Notes: generated by a model from the sequence alone, not told the origin. A stretch of 17,544 nucleotides of DNA from Lysobacterales bacterium (GCA_015655035.1 JAATFS010000129.1:1-17544), one strand, 5' to 3'. Counted from the first letter of the stretch, positions 1 through 7,331 are shown. Made by a program: numbers and translations.

Positions 1-1
1 C

Positions 2-1828
2 CAGGCGCTGGAACTGCTGACCTTGCTGCAAGCGCTGCTCGACCCTGGCGACGATCGCCGCCTGCGCGCCGCGCTGGCCACCGTGCTGGTCGGCGAAGAT
101 GCCGCCGCCATCGCCGCACTCCAACGCGACGGCGACCGCCAGCGGCGTTGGCAGCAGCAGGCGCTGGACTGGCGCGAGCGCTGGCAGCGCGGTGGCCCGC
201 TGGCGCTGGTCGGCGACCTTGGCGCCGCCCACGGCCAGCGCCTGCTGGGCCTGGTGGACGGCGAGCGCAGGTTGACCAACTACCTGCAACTGGCCGAATT
301 GCTACAGGAAGCCGACGCGCACGCGCTTGGCCCGCACGGTCTGGTGGACTGGCTGGCGCGCCGCATCGCCAATGCCGATGACGGCGACGAGGCCCAGCAG
401 CTGCGGCTGGAGTCGGACGCACGCCGGGTGCAGATTGTCACCCTGCACAAGTCCAAGGGCCTGGAATACCCGCTGGTGTTCCTGCCGTTCGTCGGCATCG
501 GCCGCCCGAACAAGGGACCGGGCCGCCACTGCGTGGTGCATGCCGACGGTCGCCGCCGGCTGCGCTGGAACACCGGCAAGGACGACCCGGCCTGGGCCGA
601 AGCCGAAACCGCGTGGCGGCTGGAACAGCGCGCCGAGGACGCGCGCCTGCTCTACGTCGGTCTTACCCGCGCCGAGCACGCGCTGTGGATCGCCACGGGC
701 GCTTTTCCCCAGCACGAGCGCACCGCGCTGGCGACCATGCTGGCCGATGTGCAGGCGCTGCAAGCCAAGGTCGGCGGCACCATCGTCGATCTCGACACCG
801 GCGTGCCTCCGGCCGAGCAGCCACGCCTGCCGCCGCTGGCCGAGGCCCCGGTGCCGCCGGCACGCGTTGCGCAGCGGCACGTGGTCCCGGACTGGTGGGT
901 CTACAGCTTCACCCAGTTGGCCAACGCCGATGCCGGCAATGCCGCCGACCCGATGGCCAGCGCCACCGTGCCCAGCGGCGGCGGTAGCGACGAACCCGCC
1001 GCTGCCGAGCCGGTGGCCGTGCCTACCGAGGCCGACACCTTCGACCCGCGCTTTGCCGGCAACCGCTTCGGCGTGGTGATGCACGACGTGTTCGAGCGCT
1101 GCGACTTCGCCGCGTGGCGGACGTGGCAACCCGGCCAGGCCGCCCCGGCGGGCCAGGCGGAGACAGTCACCGAAGCCCTGCAACGCGGCGGCTACGCCCA
1201 GGACGAACTGGATGACGGCGTCGCCATGCTGACGCCGTTGATCGGCCACACCCTGACCGTGGCCCTGCCCGAGGGCACCTGCCTAGCCGCCGTGCCAGAA
1301 CCGGAACGCCGCAACGAGATGGAATTCCACTTCGCCATGCAGCCTACCCGCGTCGATGCATTGCTCGCAGTGCTGCACCGCTTCGGCGTGGTCGGCGAGC
1401 GCCACGCCTTCGGCACGCGCCAGCGGTTGGAGGGCCTGATGACCGGCCTGATCGATTTGACCTACCACCATGACGGACGTTGGTACGTGCTCGACTACAA
1501 GTCCAACCGCCTGCCGGGCTACGACGCCGACGCACTGGCGCGGGCGATGGCCCACAGCGAGTACGAGCTGCAGGCGCTGATCTACACCGTGGCGCTGCAC
1601 CGCTGGCTGCGCTTCCGCCTGGGCGACGTCGGCGACGGCGGCAGCTACGACTACCGCCGCGACTTCGGCGGCGTGCGCTACCTGTTCTGCCGTGGCCTGG
1701 ACGCTGGGCGCTCGCCCGCCGCCGGCACGCCTTTGCCGGGCGTGCATGCCTGGCGCTTCGACCCGGAGTTGGTGGAAAGCGTGGACGCCTTGTTCGCTGG
1801 CCGCGCGCTGCCGGAGGCGCTTGCATGA
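2..1828 (+). CDS. recB: RecB, exonuclease V beta subunit (C-terminal 608 residues, 5' end outside window)
   Basis: RecB is the 3'-5' helicase and nuclease subunit of RecBCD, which processes double-strand breaks for RecA-dependent recombination. The frame is open from the first bases of the window, so the gene starts upstream; about half of a typical ~1,200-residue RecB is visible. SF1 helicase motif V is seen as VTLHKSKGLEYPLVF (near nt 437-481) and motif VI as LLYVGLTRAEHAL (near nt 647-685). The C-terminal RecB nuclease domain shows GLIDLTYHHDGRWYVLDYKSN: its Asp (nt 1454), the Asp (nt 1493) and the Lys (nt 1499) match the metal-binding D...DxK triad of the family. A downstream QALIYTVALHRWL helix matches the QxxxY motif. 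The stop overlaps the recD start (ATGA), implying translational coupling. A Pro/Ala/Gly-rich linker (nt ~960-1040) joins the helicase and nuclease parts. Identification is secure. Confidence 0.96.
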   Translation, partial: QALELLTLLQALLDPGDDRRLRAALATVLVGEDAAAIAALQRDGDRQRRWQQQALDWRERWQRGGPLALVGDLGAAHGQRLLGLVDGERRLTNYLQLAELLQEADAHALGPHGLVDWLARRIANADDGDEAQQLRLESDARRVQIVTLHKSKGLEYPLVFLPFVGIGRPNKGPGRHCVVHADGRRRLRWNTGKDDPAWAEAETAWRLEQRAEDARLLYVGLTRAEHALWIATGAFPQHERTALATMLADVQALQAKVGGTIVDLDTGVPPAEQPRLPPLAEAPVPPARVAQRHVVPDWWVYSFTQLANADAGNAADPMASATVPSGGGSDEPAAAEPVAVPTEADTFDPRFAGNRFGVVMHDVFERCDFAAWRTWQPGQAAPAGQAETVTEALQRGGYAQDELDDGVAMLTPLIGHTLTVALPEGTCLAAVPEPERRNEMEFHFAMQPTRVDALLAVLHRFGVVGERHAFGTRQRLEGLMTGLIDLTYHHDGRWYVLDYKSNRLPGYDADALARAMAHSEYELQALIYTVALHRWLRFRLGDVGDGGSYDYRRDFGGVRYLFCRGLDAGRSPAAGTPLPGVHAWRFDPELVESVDALFAGRALPEALA

Positions 1829-3882
1829 GCCTGTTCGACGCCCTCCAACGCGGCAAGGCCCTGCGTGATCTGGACATCGCGCTTGCCCAGACCCTGCGGC
1901 GCCTGGATCCTGCCACCGACAGCCTCACCCTGGCCGGCGCCGCGCTGGCCTCGCTCGCGGTCGCCAGCGGCCATGCCGGGCTGGACCCGGCGCGTGCCGG
2001 CTTGCTGCTGGAAACCCGCGACGGCCCGTTCCCGGCCTTGCCCGACCCGGCCGACTGGCAGCAGGCCCTGGCTGCCTCGCGCTGGGTCGCCCAGCCAGAT
2101 GCCGAAGACCCCGCCGCCGCCGACTGCCCGCTGGTACTCGAACACGGCCTGCTCTACCTGCGCCGCTATCGCGAGTACGAGCGCCGCCTGGTGCAGGGCC
2201 TGCGCCGGCTCGCCGCCCAGCCGTTGCCCCCCTTCGACGCCGCTCCGCTGGCGCCGTTGTTCGCCCAATTGTTCCCCAAAGACGAACCCTCCACTTCCCC
2301 TCTCCCGCAAGCAGGAGAGGGTGCCCAAAGGGCGGGTGAGGGCGGCCACCAGCCTCTCCCCGACCGCCAGGCGCAAGCCGCCGCACTCGCCCTGCGCCGC
2401 GCGCTGTTGCTGGTCACCGGTGGCCCGGGCACCGGCAAGACCACCACCATCGCGCGCCTGCTGCTGCTGCGCATCGCGCAGGCCCAGTTGGCCGGCACCG
2501 CGGCACTGCGCATCGCCCTGGCCGCACCCACCGGCCGGGCCGCCGAGCGCATGGCCGAGAGCCTGCGCAGTGCCGTGGCCCGTGCCCTCGCCGACGGCCT
2601 GTCGATGCCCCCTGCTTCCCCTCTCCCGCTTGCGGGTGGGGCGGGCGAGGGCAGCACTATCGCCGACACCACTATCGGCACCTGGCCCCTCGCTCTCCCC
2701 ACCGGCGCCAGCACCCTGCATCGGCTGCTCGGCGTGATCCCGGATTCGCCCAACTTCCGTCACGACGCCGACAACCCCTTGCCATTCGACCTGATCGTCG
2801 TCGATGAAGCCTCGATGGTGGACCTCCCGCTGATGTGCAAGTTGGTCGAAGCCGTGGCCGACGGCACCCAGCTGATCCTGCTTGGCGACGCCGACCAGCT
2901 GCCCTCGGTCGAGGCCGGCGACGTACTCGCCGCCATCCTGCAAGCCGCGGGCCCGGGCGACGCCTTGCAGCGCGACGACGCGCAAGCCCTGCAATCGCTG
3001 CTCGGCCCGCTCCCGGCCGACACCCACAGCGGCGGCCTGGCCGGTCATCGCGTGAACCTGCTGCGCGGCTACCGCCAGGCCGAGGGGTTCGAACTCGCGC
3101 CGCTGGCCGATGCCGTGCGTGCCGGCGACAGCGAGCGCAGCCTTGCCCTGCTGCGCAGCGGCGGACTGGCCGGCGTGCATTTCCACGAAGACGTCGACGA
3201 TCCGCTACAAGCCCGCCGTGAGCCGCTGCTCGCCCACTGGCGTGCCCTGGCCGCCGCCGAAGACCCGGCCGCCGCCCTGCGCGACGCCGGCCGCGTGCGC
3301 CTGCTTACCGCCGTACGCGCCGGCCCACAGGGCGCGCGCGGTCTCAACGCCCGCATCGAGCAGCAACTGGCCGAGAGCGGCAGCGGCGCTCGCCGTCTCG
3401 GCGCCGCCTCGCCGTGGTTCCATGGCCGGCTGCTGCTGGTCACCGAGAACAGCTACCGGCACGGCCTGTTCAATGGCGACGTCGGCATCTGCCTAAGGGA
3501 TGCAGGAGGGACGCTGGTGGCCTGGTTCGAAGGCGAGGGCGACGGCCAGGTACGTGGTTTCCACCCCGCCGCACTGCCCGCGCACGAAAGCGCCTTTGCC
3601 ATGACCGTGCACAAGGCCCAAGGCAGCGAATTCGACGAAGTCTGGCTGCAACTGCCCACCCGCGACGCTCGCGTACTCAGCCGCGAGCTGGTCTACACCG
3701 CGCTCACCCGCGCCCGCCGCAGCCTGCACCTGGCCGCCAGCGAGGCCGTGCTGCGCGCCGCGCTGGCGCGGCACGCGGCGCGGATCTCGGGGCTGGCGTG
3801 GCGGTTGGGTGGGGAGGCGATGCAGGTTGCCAGTGAGGCGCCTGTAGAGGCTGTCGTGCCTACGCAAGGCTCGCTGTTCTGA
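1825..3882 (+). CDS. recD: RecD, exonuclease V alpha subunit (5'-3' helicase)
   Basis: RecD is the fast 5'-3' SF1B helicase of RecBCD. The ATG at 1825 overlaps the recB stop by 4 nt and gives 685 residues; E. coli RecD has 608. Visible motifs: Walker A GGPGTGKTTT (residues 199-208), motif Ia APTGRAAERMAESL (from 234), Walker B VVDEASMVD (325-333), motif III GDADQLPSVEAGD (354-366), motif V-like TVHKAQGSEFDE (594-605) and motif VI VYTALTRARR (623-632). The N-terminal ~155 residues correspond to the RecC-binding domain. Part of the extra length is two in-frame Gly/Pro-rich inserts encoded by a palindromic repeat (residues ~157-175 and ~263-277). The first lies just before helicase domain 1A, the second between motifs Ia and II. 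All catalytic motifs are intact, so the enzyme is probably functional. Confidence 0.96.
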   Translation: MSLFDALQRGKALRDLDIALAQTLRRLDPATDSLTLAGAALASLAVASGHAGLDPARAGLLLETRDGPFPALPDPADWQQALAASRWVAQPDAEDPAAADCPLVLEHGLLYLRRYREYERRLVQGLRRLAAQPLPPFDAAPLAPLFAQLFPKDEPSTSPLPQAGEGAQRAGEGGHQPLPDRQAQAAALALRRALLLVTGGPGTGKTTTIARLLLLRIAQAQLAGTAALRIALAAPTGRAAERMAESLRSAVARALADGLSMPPASPLPLAGGAGEGSTIADTTIGTWPLALPTGASTLHRLLGVIPDSPNFRHDADNPLPFDLIVVDEASMVDLPLMCKLVEAVADGTQLILLGDADQLPSVEAGDVLAAILQAAGPGDALQRDDAQALQSLLGPLPADTHSGGLAGHRVNLLRGYRQAEGFELAPLADAVRAGDSERSLALLRSGGLAGVHFHEDVDDPLQARREPLLAHWRALAAAEDPAAALRDAGRVRLLTAVRAGPQGARGLNARIEQQLAESGSGARRLGAASPWFHGRLLLVTENSYRHGLFNGDVGICLRDAGGTLVAWFEGEGDGQVRGFHPAALPAHESAFAMTVHKAQGSEFDEVWLQLPTRDARVLSRELVYTALTRARRSLHLAASEAVLRAALARHAARISGLAWRLGGEAMQVASEAPVEAVVPTQGSLF
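2295..2346 (+). repeat. Palindromic interspersed repeat, copy A, in frame inside recD
   Basis: CCCTCTCC (2298-2305) pairs with GGAGAGGG (2314-2321) around a short loop. This is followed by a second small hairpin GCCC-AAA-GGGC (2323-2333) and a GGGTGAGGG tail. It shares 14 identical bases (TTCCCCTCTCCCGC) with copy B at 2616, in the same codon phase. It translates as SPLPQAGEGAQRAGEGG, low-complexity sequence with no counterpart in the E. coli RecD that I recall. It resembles short palindromic repeats common in Xanthomonadaceae intergenic DNA; that attribution is from memory, not a search. Confidence 0.7.
2616..2654 (+). repeat. Palindromic interspersed repeat, copy B (shortened), in frame inside recD
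   Basis: TTCCCCTCTCCCGC (2616-2629) is identical to copy A. The hairpin core is CCCGC-TT-GCGGG (2625-2636), and the element ends in a GGGCGAGGGC tail. It translates as SPLPLAGGAGEGS in the same phase as copy A. Relative to copy A the middle segment is missing, as if deleted after insertion. It sits between helicase motif Ia and the conserved ASTLHRLLG segment, a surface-loop position. Confidence 0.65.
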
Positions 3883-3924
3883 GGCAGTCAAGCCGCATCC
3901 ACCCGTTCGATACCGTAATTTTCA

Positions 3925-3944
3925 GCCCGCCTCCCGCGGCGGGC
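3925..3944. other. GC-rich hairpin between convergent recD and the toxin-antitoxin remnant
   Basis: GCCCGCC (3925-3931), a 6-nt loop, then GGCGGGC (3938-3944) form a perfect 7-bp stem. It lies 43 nt after the recD stop and just past the end of the opposing minus-strand remnant, where a shared terminator would be expected. Neither strand has a T-tract after the stem, so intrinsic termination is unproven. Confidence 0.35.
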
Positions 3945-3950
3945 GGACCA

Positions 3951-4055
3951 TCATCGCCAGGTCGCGTGCGCCGTGTGCGATGGGCTGTCATGGGCAATGG
4001 AGTCGTGGATGGCCTGCAACGAATCGAAAGCGGGCTAGGTCCAGACGATGCTCGT
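3951..4055 (-). pseudogene. RelE/ParE-like toxin remnant (broken)
   Basis: Read on the minus strand, this frame gives xSIVWT-stop-PAFDSLQAIHDSIAHDSP and ends at a TGA (3951-3953). The pattern IVWTxPA..(D/S)L..I(H/R)D.IA.DSP matches the N-terminus of RelE/ParE-family toxins, which are normally ~90-100 residues. Three lesions are visible: the expected start codon reads ACG (4053-4055), an amber codon TAG interrupts the frame at 4035-4037, and the frame ends after about 34 codons, before the catalytic half. It lies just downstream of, and overlaps in another frame, the antitoxin-like ORF, as expected for a type II pair. The family call rests on pattern memory only. Confidence 0.55.
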
Positions 4056-4242
4056 CGACCGAGCGTAAAACGCGCCTGACTTCCTCATGGGAAACCACGC
4101 GTCCTTCTGCGGCTGCACGCACGCCTTGCTCAATCTTTTGACGCACATAGATTTCGTACATCAGGAGGTACCAACTGGCCTCCTCGGGCAGGCTGCGCAC
4201 CCGCTGTCCGGCCTCGGCCTTCATGCTGTGCGGCACAGGCAT
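3988..4242 (-). CDS. Antitoxin-like protein of a decayed type II toxin-antitoxin pair
   Basis: An 84-residue ORF with the pattern LPEEASW..LMYEIYVRQKIEQG...EGRVVSHEEVRR (residues ~18-57). This is the typical layout of small addiction-module antitoxins that precede RelE/ParE toxins: LPxxAS..., then a helix, then (V/T)SHEE(V/A). The C-terminal ~27 residues run out of the expected antitoxin stop and read through the region where the toxin remnant lies in another frame, so the tail is probably not native. Possible starts are ATG 4242 or the in-frame ATG at 4224. GGAGA sits immediately before 4242, closer than usual. It lies 20 nt downstream of the kinase-like gene and could be cotranscribed with it. 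With the toxin broken, it may be a remnant or an orphan antitoxin. Confidence 0.5.
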   Translation of the reverse strand: MPVPHSMKAEAGQRVRSLPEEASWYLLMYEIYVRQKIEQGVRAAAEGRVVSHEEVRRVLRSVDEHRLDLARFRFVAGHPRLHCP

Positions 4243-4262
4243 TCTCCGCTGTAGGACTGGCC

Positions 4263-4889
4263 TTACTCCAGCGAAGAACGGGGACGGGTTGGCACCCCAT
4301 TTCCGTGGCGCCGATCAACCTGGCTTGTCGGTGCCTGTTTTCGCAACCACCGTTCCGTCTCCCGAGGGGTTCGCAACTGCACGATCGCCAGGTGCGGCAG
4401 CGCTTCGGCGATACGCGGCATGCGCTCGCTCCAGTTGTGCAAGGTCTTGGTCTGCCAACGCAGGATGTTCTGCTCGGGGTCCTTTGCCAACATGCGCCAA
4501 AGCGGCTTTTCGGTATTGCCGTTCCACAATTCGGTGCGCAGGAGGCTGCGGATGAGCGTGCGGCGGAGCAGCCTGCCGCGCACAACCCGATAGGGATAGT
4601 CGAGCCAGACCACGAGCTGCGCTCGCGGAGCCAGAATCGGAAGGGTTCCCTGGCTGGTGTATTGCCATTCGCTGACCCAGCATTCCTCGGCGGCGAAGGC
4701 GCGCACGTCATCTAGGAATTGCGGTCGCGGCGTCCAGTTCGGCCCGTGGAAGAGTGCGTCGATCTCGATCTGACGCAGGCCCCATCGTGCGGCAAGGCGG
4801 CGGGCGAGGGTGGTCTTGCCCGATCCGGTCACCCCGGCGATGAGCACGCGCTGCGGCAGAAACGGAAGTGGGTCATTCGCGGAAAGCAT
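4263..4889 (-). CDS. P-loop NTPase, adenylate kinase/FlaR-like (topology-modulation family)
   Basis: A 208-residue cytoplasmic protein. The start ATG at 4889 is chosen because the recognisable fold begins soon after it: LPQRVLIAGVTGSGKTTLARRLA contains the Walker A GVTGSGKT (near residues 18-25). A second family feature follows, IEIDALFHGPNW, in which an acidic residue and a tryptophan-bearing loop follow the second strand. Then come VVWLDYPYRVVRGRLLRR (strand plus arginine-rich lid) and a C-terminal basic helix region. This matches small bacterial kinase-like ATPases annotated as topology modulation protein, FlaR or adenylate kinase; the true substrate is unknown. The frame extends 46 codons further upstream, but that part is low-complexity and has no family match. 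The gene is 100 nt downstream of the TonB-like gene, same strand. Confidence 0.75.
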   Translation of the reverse strand: MLSANDPLPFLPQRVLIAGVTGSGKTTLARRLAARWGLRQIEIDALFHGPNWTPRPQFLDDVRAFAAEECWVSEWQYTSQGTLPILAPRAQLVVWLDYPYRVVRGRLLRRTLIRSLLRTELWNGNTEKPLWRMLAKDPEQNILRWQTKTLHNWSERMPRIAEALPHLAIVQLRTPRETERWLRKQAPTSQVDRRHGNGVPTRPRSSLE

Positions 4890-4989
4890 TGGCCATGCTA
4901 TCGCGGGAAAAGCGCGGCCGTATGGAGAACGGCACGGGCCGGGCGCAGGTCCATGATCGGCGTGGCCCGTCCCGAACCGGGCCGCCACG

Positions 4990-5892
4990 CTAGCGGTACG
5001 GTCCCGGCCCCCGCCAGACCAGTTCACCGCGCCGGTAGACCTGGATCATGTTGATGACCTCGCGGGCATCGCCGATGGTCTTCAGTTCCGAAGAGTCCGG
5101 GCCAACCAGGCGGCACTTACCGGAGCCGCGATCCAGCGCGACTTGTGCCGGGCACACCATGAAGTACTGCGTCCCGGGCAGTGGAAGCGAAAGTTCCTTC
5201 ATGCCCTCGGCCATCCAGGCTCGCAGCTGGGTCTCGCTGCGCAGGTCGTAATAGACCTGATACCCCCCCACTTCCAGGCTGGGCTCAGCGGTGTTGAGGT
5301 CGTTGCGGCGGCCTCGGCTGGTGGATGCGCTGCGGGCCAGGCCCTCGTCCTGGCCGATGTCCTGGTCGAGCATGCCCGGCGGCCGTCCGGTCCAGGTCTC
5401 GGGGCGGCGCTGGGTCGATGCGGGAGGGCTGGCGGCGGGCGCTTGCGCCTGGCTTGGCGGGGCCTTGTTCTGGGGCTGCGGTGGGCTGGGCACGCTCGGA
5501 GGCTGTACCGGCGTGGGCGGGAGCGCCACGACCGTGCCGGGGGTGTCGGGCGCCTCGGGCGGCACTGGGTCATCGGCGTGCTGGACCAGGGTGGAGCGCA
5601 CGGGCGAGGTCGCCGGACGCTTGCGTACGGGCTTGGGTTTTTGCGGGGTTGGCGGACTTGGCTTGGTCGTTACCGGTTGCACCGGCTGGCGCGTCTCGCC
5701 GACTAACTCCACCTTCATCCTGCCGCCGCCGGCGGTGCCTTGCGGGGTGGTGACGGTGGGGGTGGACGCAAACAACAGCAGGAGCAGCATCAGCAGATGC
5801 AGCAGCGCGCTTACCAGCGCGGCGATCCACGGTTGCAGGCGTTCGGCCCAAGGCCGGGCCCTGGCCTCCACACGGATCGATGCGCTGCTCAT
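4990..5892 (-). CDS. TonB/TolA-like proline-rich inner-membrane protein, function unknown
   Basis: 300 residues. A short basic N-terminus precedes one strongly hydrophobic segment (residues ~21-42, rich in Leu). A long Pro/Gln/Ala/Lys-rich stretch (~70-165) follows, including the KPKPVRKRP type of repeat seen in TonB and TolA, and then a compact C-terminal region (~205-300). This layout suggests one membrane anchor, a rigid periplasm-spanning rod and a periplasmic head. The head does not show the usual TonB C-terminal pattern and has two cysteines (C248, C260) that could form a disulfide. No exbB/exbD or tolQ/tolR neighbours are in the window. The start ATG has no strong ribosome-binding site. 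I do not recognise the C-terminal domain. Confidence 0.7.
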   Translation of the reverse strand: MSSASIRVEARARPWAERLQPWIAALVSALLHLLMLLLLLFASTPTVTTPQGTAGGGRMKVELVGETRQPVQPVTTKPSPPTPQKPKPVRKRPATSPVRSTLVQHADDPVPPEAPDTPGTVVALPPTPVQPPSVPSPPQPQNKAPPSQAQAPAASPPASTQRRPETWTGRPPGMLDQDIGQDEGLARSASTSRGRRNDLNTAEPSLEVGGYQVYYDLRSETQLRAWMAEGMKELSLPLPGTQYFMVCPAQVALDRGSGKCRLVGPDSSELKTIGDAREVINMIQVYRRGELVWRGPGPYR

Positions 5893-6064
5893 GCCACTGA
5901 GGGGGCGTCGGATTTGCGAGCCATCATGTGGGATCTACGCAACGCAGCGAGGGGGCGACATCGTAACGCGTAGCGGGGCAGGTTCACTTGCCGGTGTTGG
6001 CACGCTAGCGGTCGCCTCGGGCCGCACGGCGTCAGGAAGCGCCAGGTGGTCGCCCGATCCTCGC

Positions 6065-6099
6065 CACGCGGACGCCTCTCTGCCGGCGGCGTCCGCGTG
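6065..6099. other. Perfect 12-bp inverted repeat downstream of the carbonic anhydrase gene
   Basis: CACGCGGACGCC (6065-6076) and GGCGTCCGCGTG (6088-6099) are exact reverse complements with an 11-nt loop. The element is 49 nt beyond the stop of the minus-strand carbonic anhydrase gene. No T-tract follows on either strand. It may stop transcription without a U-tract, protect the 3' end of the message, or bind a protein. The rest of the 255-bp gap 5893-6147 shows nothing else that I can name. Confidence 0.5.
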
Positions 6100-6147
6100 C
6101 TCGCGCAATTGGCGATGCCAGTGCCTGCAACGTAAGGCGAGCAGTAC

Positions 6148-6912
6148 TCAATCGAGGAATTCCACTCGACCGCCCACCAGGTGATATACCGATCCAACGA
6201 TCTTGATCTTGCCTTCCTTCTCCAGCGTCGAAAGTACTTCACTGCGCTGGCGGATATCTTCGATGGTCCGGTACACGTTCGTCCTGGCCACGGCGTCGAC
6301 GAACTCGCCATTGTCGCCGCTGCGTTCCCCGGTATATTTCGTTGCCGCGATGGATGGTTTGATCTTGTCCAACAAGCCGGTCAGATGCCCCAGTTCCGCG
6401 CCGTTGATAGCTCCTCTGATCGCACCGCAAGCGGTGTGCGCCATCACCAGGATGACCTTGGCGCCAGCCAACGCGCAGGAAAACTCCAGGCTGCCCAGCA
6501 CGTCGTCGTTATTGACGTTGCCGGCCACACGCGCATTGAAGGTATCGCCGATCCCCGCATCGAGCACTATTTCGGCTGGCGCGCGCGAATCGATGCAGCT
6601 CAGAATGACCGCTGCGGGGTATTGGCCATTGGCGGTGGCACGTTTTTGCGCCAGATAGTTGTGGTTCTGCATCTTTCCGGTGCGGAAGCGTTCATTGCCT
6701 TGCTTGAGTAGGTCGATCACCTGCGCGGGGGGCAGGCGGTCGCGCTGCTCGCGGGTCAGTACGCCGGCTTCGCCTTGAGCAATGGCGATGGCCGGTAACC
6801 CTCCTGCGAGACTCACTCCCACCACGCCCAGGCCGAGTCCCGACTTGAGCAAGGAGCGACGACCCACGTCGGCGCCTGCACAGTCGCAGGAACTGCCATT
6901 AACAGTGTTCAT
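6148..6912 (-). CDS. Beta-class carbonic anhydrase with Tat signal peptide
   Basis: Catalyses reversible hydration of CO2 to bicarbonate. Starting from the ATG at 6912 it has 254 residues. This start is preferred over the in-frame ATG at 6927 because GAGGAG lies 7 nt upstream of it, inside the longer frame. The zinc ligands and the gating Asp are visible: C106 and D108 in SCIDSRAP, H159 and C162 in AHTACGA. The N-terminus carries a twin-arginine motif GRRSLLKSG (17-25), a hydrophobic stretch and AIA-Q, a plausible cleavage site near residue 45. This predicts folded, Zn-loaded export to the periplasm through Tat. The gene appears to be a single transcription unit with its own upstream region. 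Confidence 0.9.
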   Translation of the reverse strand: MNTVNGSSCDCAGADVGRRSLLKSGLGLGVVGVSLAGGLPAIAIAQGEAGVLTREQRDRLPPAQVIDLLKQGNERFRTGKMQNHNYLAQKRATANGQYPAAVILSCIDSRAPAEIVLDAGIGDTFNARVAGNVNNDDVLGSLEFSCALAGAKVILVMAHTACGAIRGAINGAELGHLTGLLDKIKPSIAATKYTGERSGDNGEFVDAVARTNVYRTIEDIRQRSEVLSTLEKEGKIKIVGSVYHLVGGRVEFLD

Positions 6913-7331
6913 TGTGCGGCTCCTCATAAAGGTAACTGCTAAAACCGGTCAGGCGCTGAGGTGTTCCTGCAGCTGCCTTGGGGACCCGTCGGTAGGACAG
7001 GCCAGTTGGACCAACATGCAGGCATGGCGGAATTTTCGATAAAGCGAAAATTAAAAAATGAACCATGTGTGCCGGCCGAGTATTGCAGAAGTACGGGGCC
7101 GATTCATTGGCCTGAATCGCATTTTCCGTAGCGCAGGCGGTCGAGCCTTCCGTCACTGGAAAATCCAATGCAATACAATGAGTTATATGTAATTTTCTGG
7201 CTTGAATTGCCCCGGCGGCGGCGAAATGCTTGTTTCCAAAGGCCGCCGTCTGCGTGTCCATCCGGAGAAACGTGCGCAAGCGGCTGAGCGCACTTCACGT
7301 CCTGTATTTTCTCGCGCCCATAAACAGCAAA
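6913..7331. other. Intergenic region upstream of carbonic anhydrase; contains an operator-like inverted repeat
   Basis: About 420 bp with no convincing gene. Toward the carbonic anhydrase start it holds GAGGAG (ribosome-binding site), a short palindrome GTTGGACCAAC (7005-7015) and an AT-rich inverted repeat AATTTTCG-N6-CGAAAATT (7031-7052) about 120 bp upstream of the start codon. The segment 7150-7200 is AT-rich relative to the rest of the window and could hold the promoter. I cannot assign clear -35/-10 boxes. Confidence 0.5.
7031..7052. promoter_or_regulatory. AT-rich inverted repeat, candidate operator for the carbonic anhydrase gene
   Basis: AATTTTCG (7031-7038) and CGAAAATT (7045-7052) are exact inverted repeats spaced by 6 nt (arm centres about 14 bp apart), suiting a dimeric regulator. 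It is 119-140 bp upstream of the start. A run of T's on the minus strand (7053-7058) precedes it, so it is not placed as a terminator for that strand. The binding protein is unknown. Confidence 0.35.

Noticed and set aside
1678..3186. A 502-codon open frame on the minus strand across the recB/recD junction
   Set aside because: Antisense shadow of recB/recD; Gly/Gln/Ala-rich with no recognisable domain.
5889..5927. A 12-codon ORF (MMARKSDAPSVA) whose stop overlaps the start of the TonB-like gene
   Set aside because: The overlap is neat, but there is no ribosome-binding site and 12 codons are easily met by chance.
4986..6012. The 12-mer CACGCTAGCGGT occurs at 4986-4997 and 6001-6012
   Set aside because: Several 12-base matches are expected by chance in a window of this size, and the surrounding sequence does not align.
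6899..7279. A 126-codon minus-strand frame upstream of the carbonic anhydrase gene
   Set aside because: No ribosome-binding site, no recognisable domain, overlaps the carbonic anhydrase start and its likely promoter.
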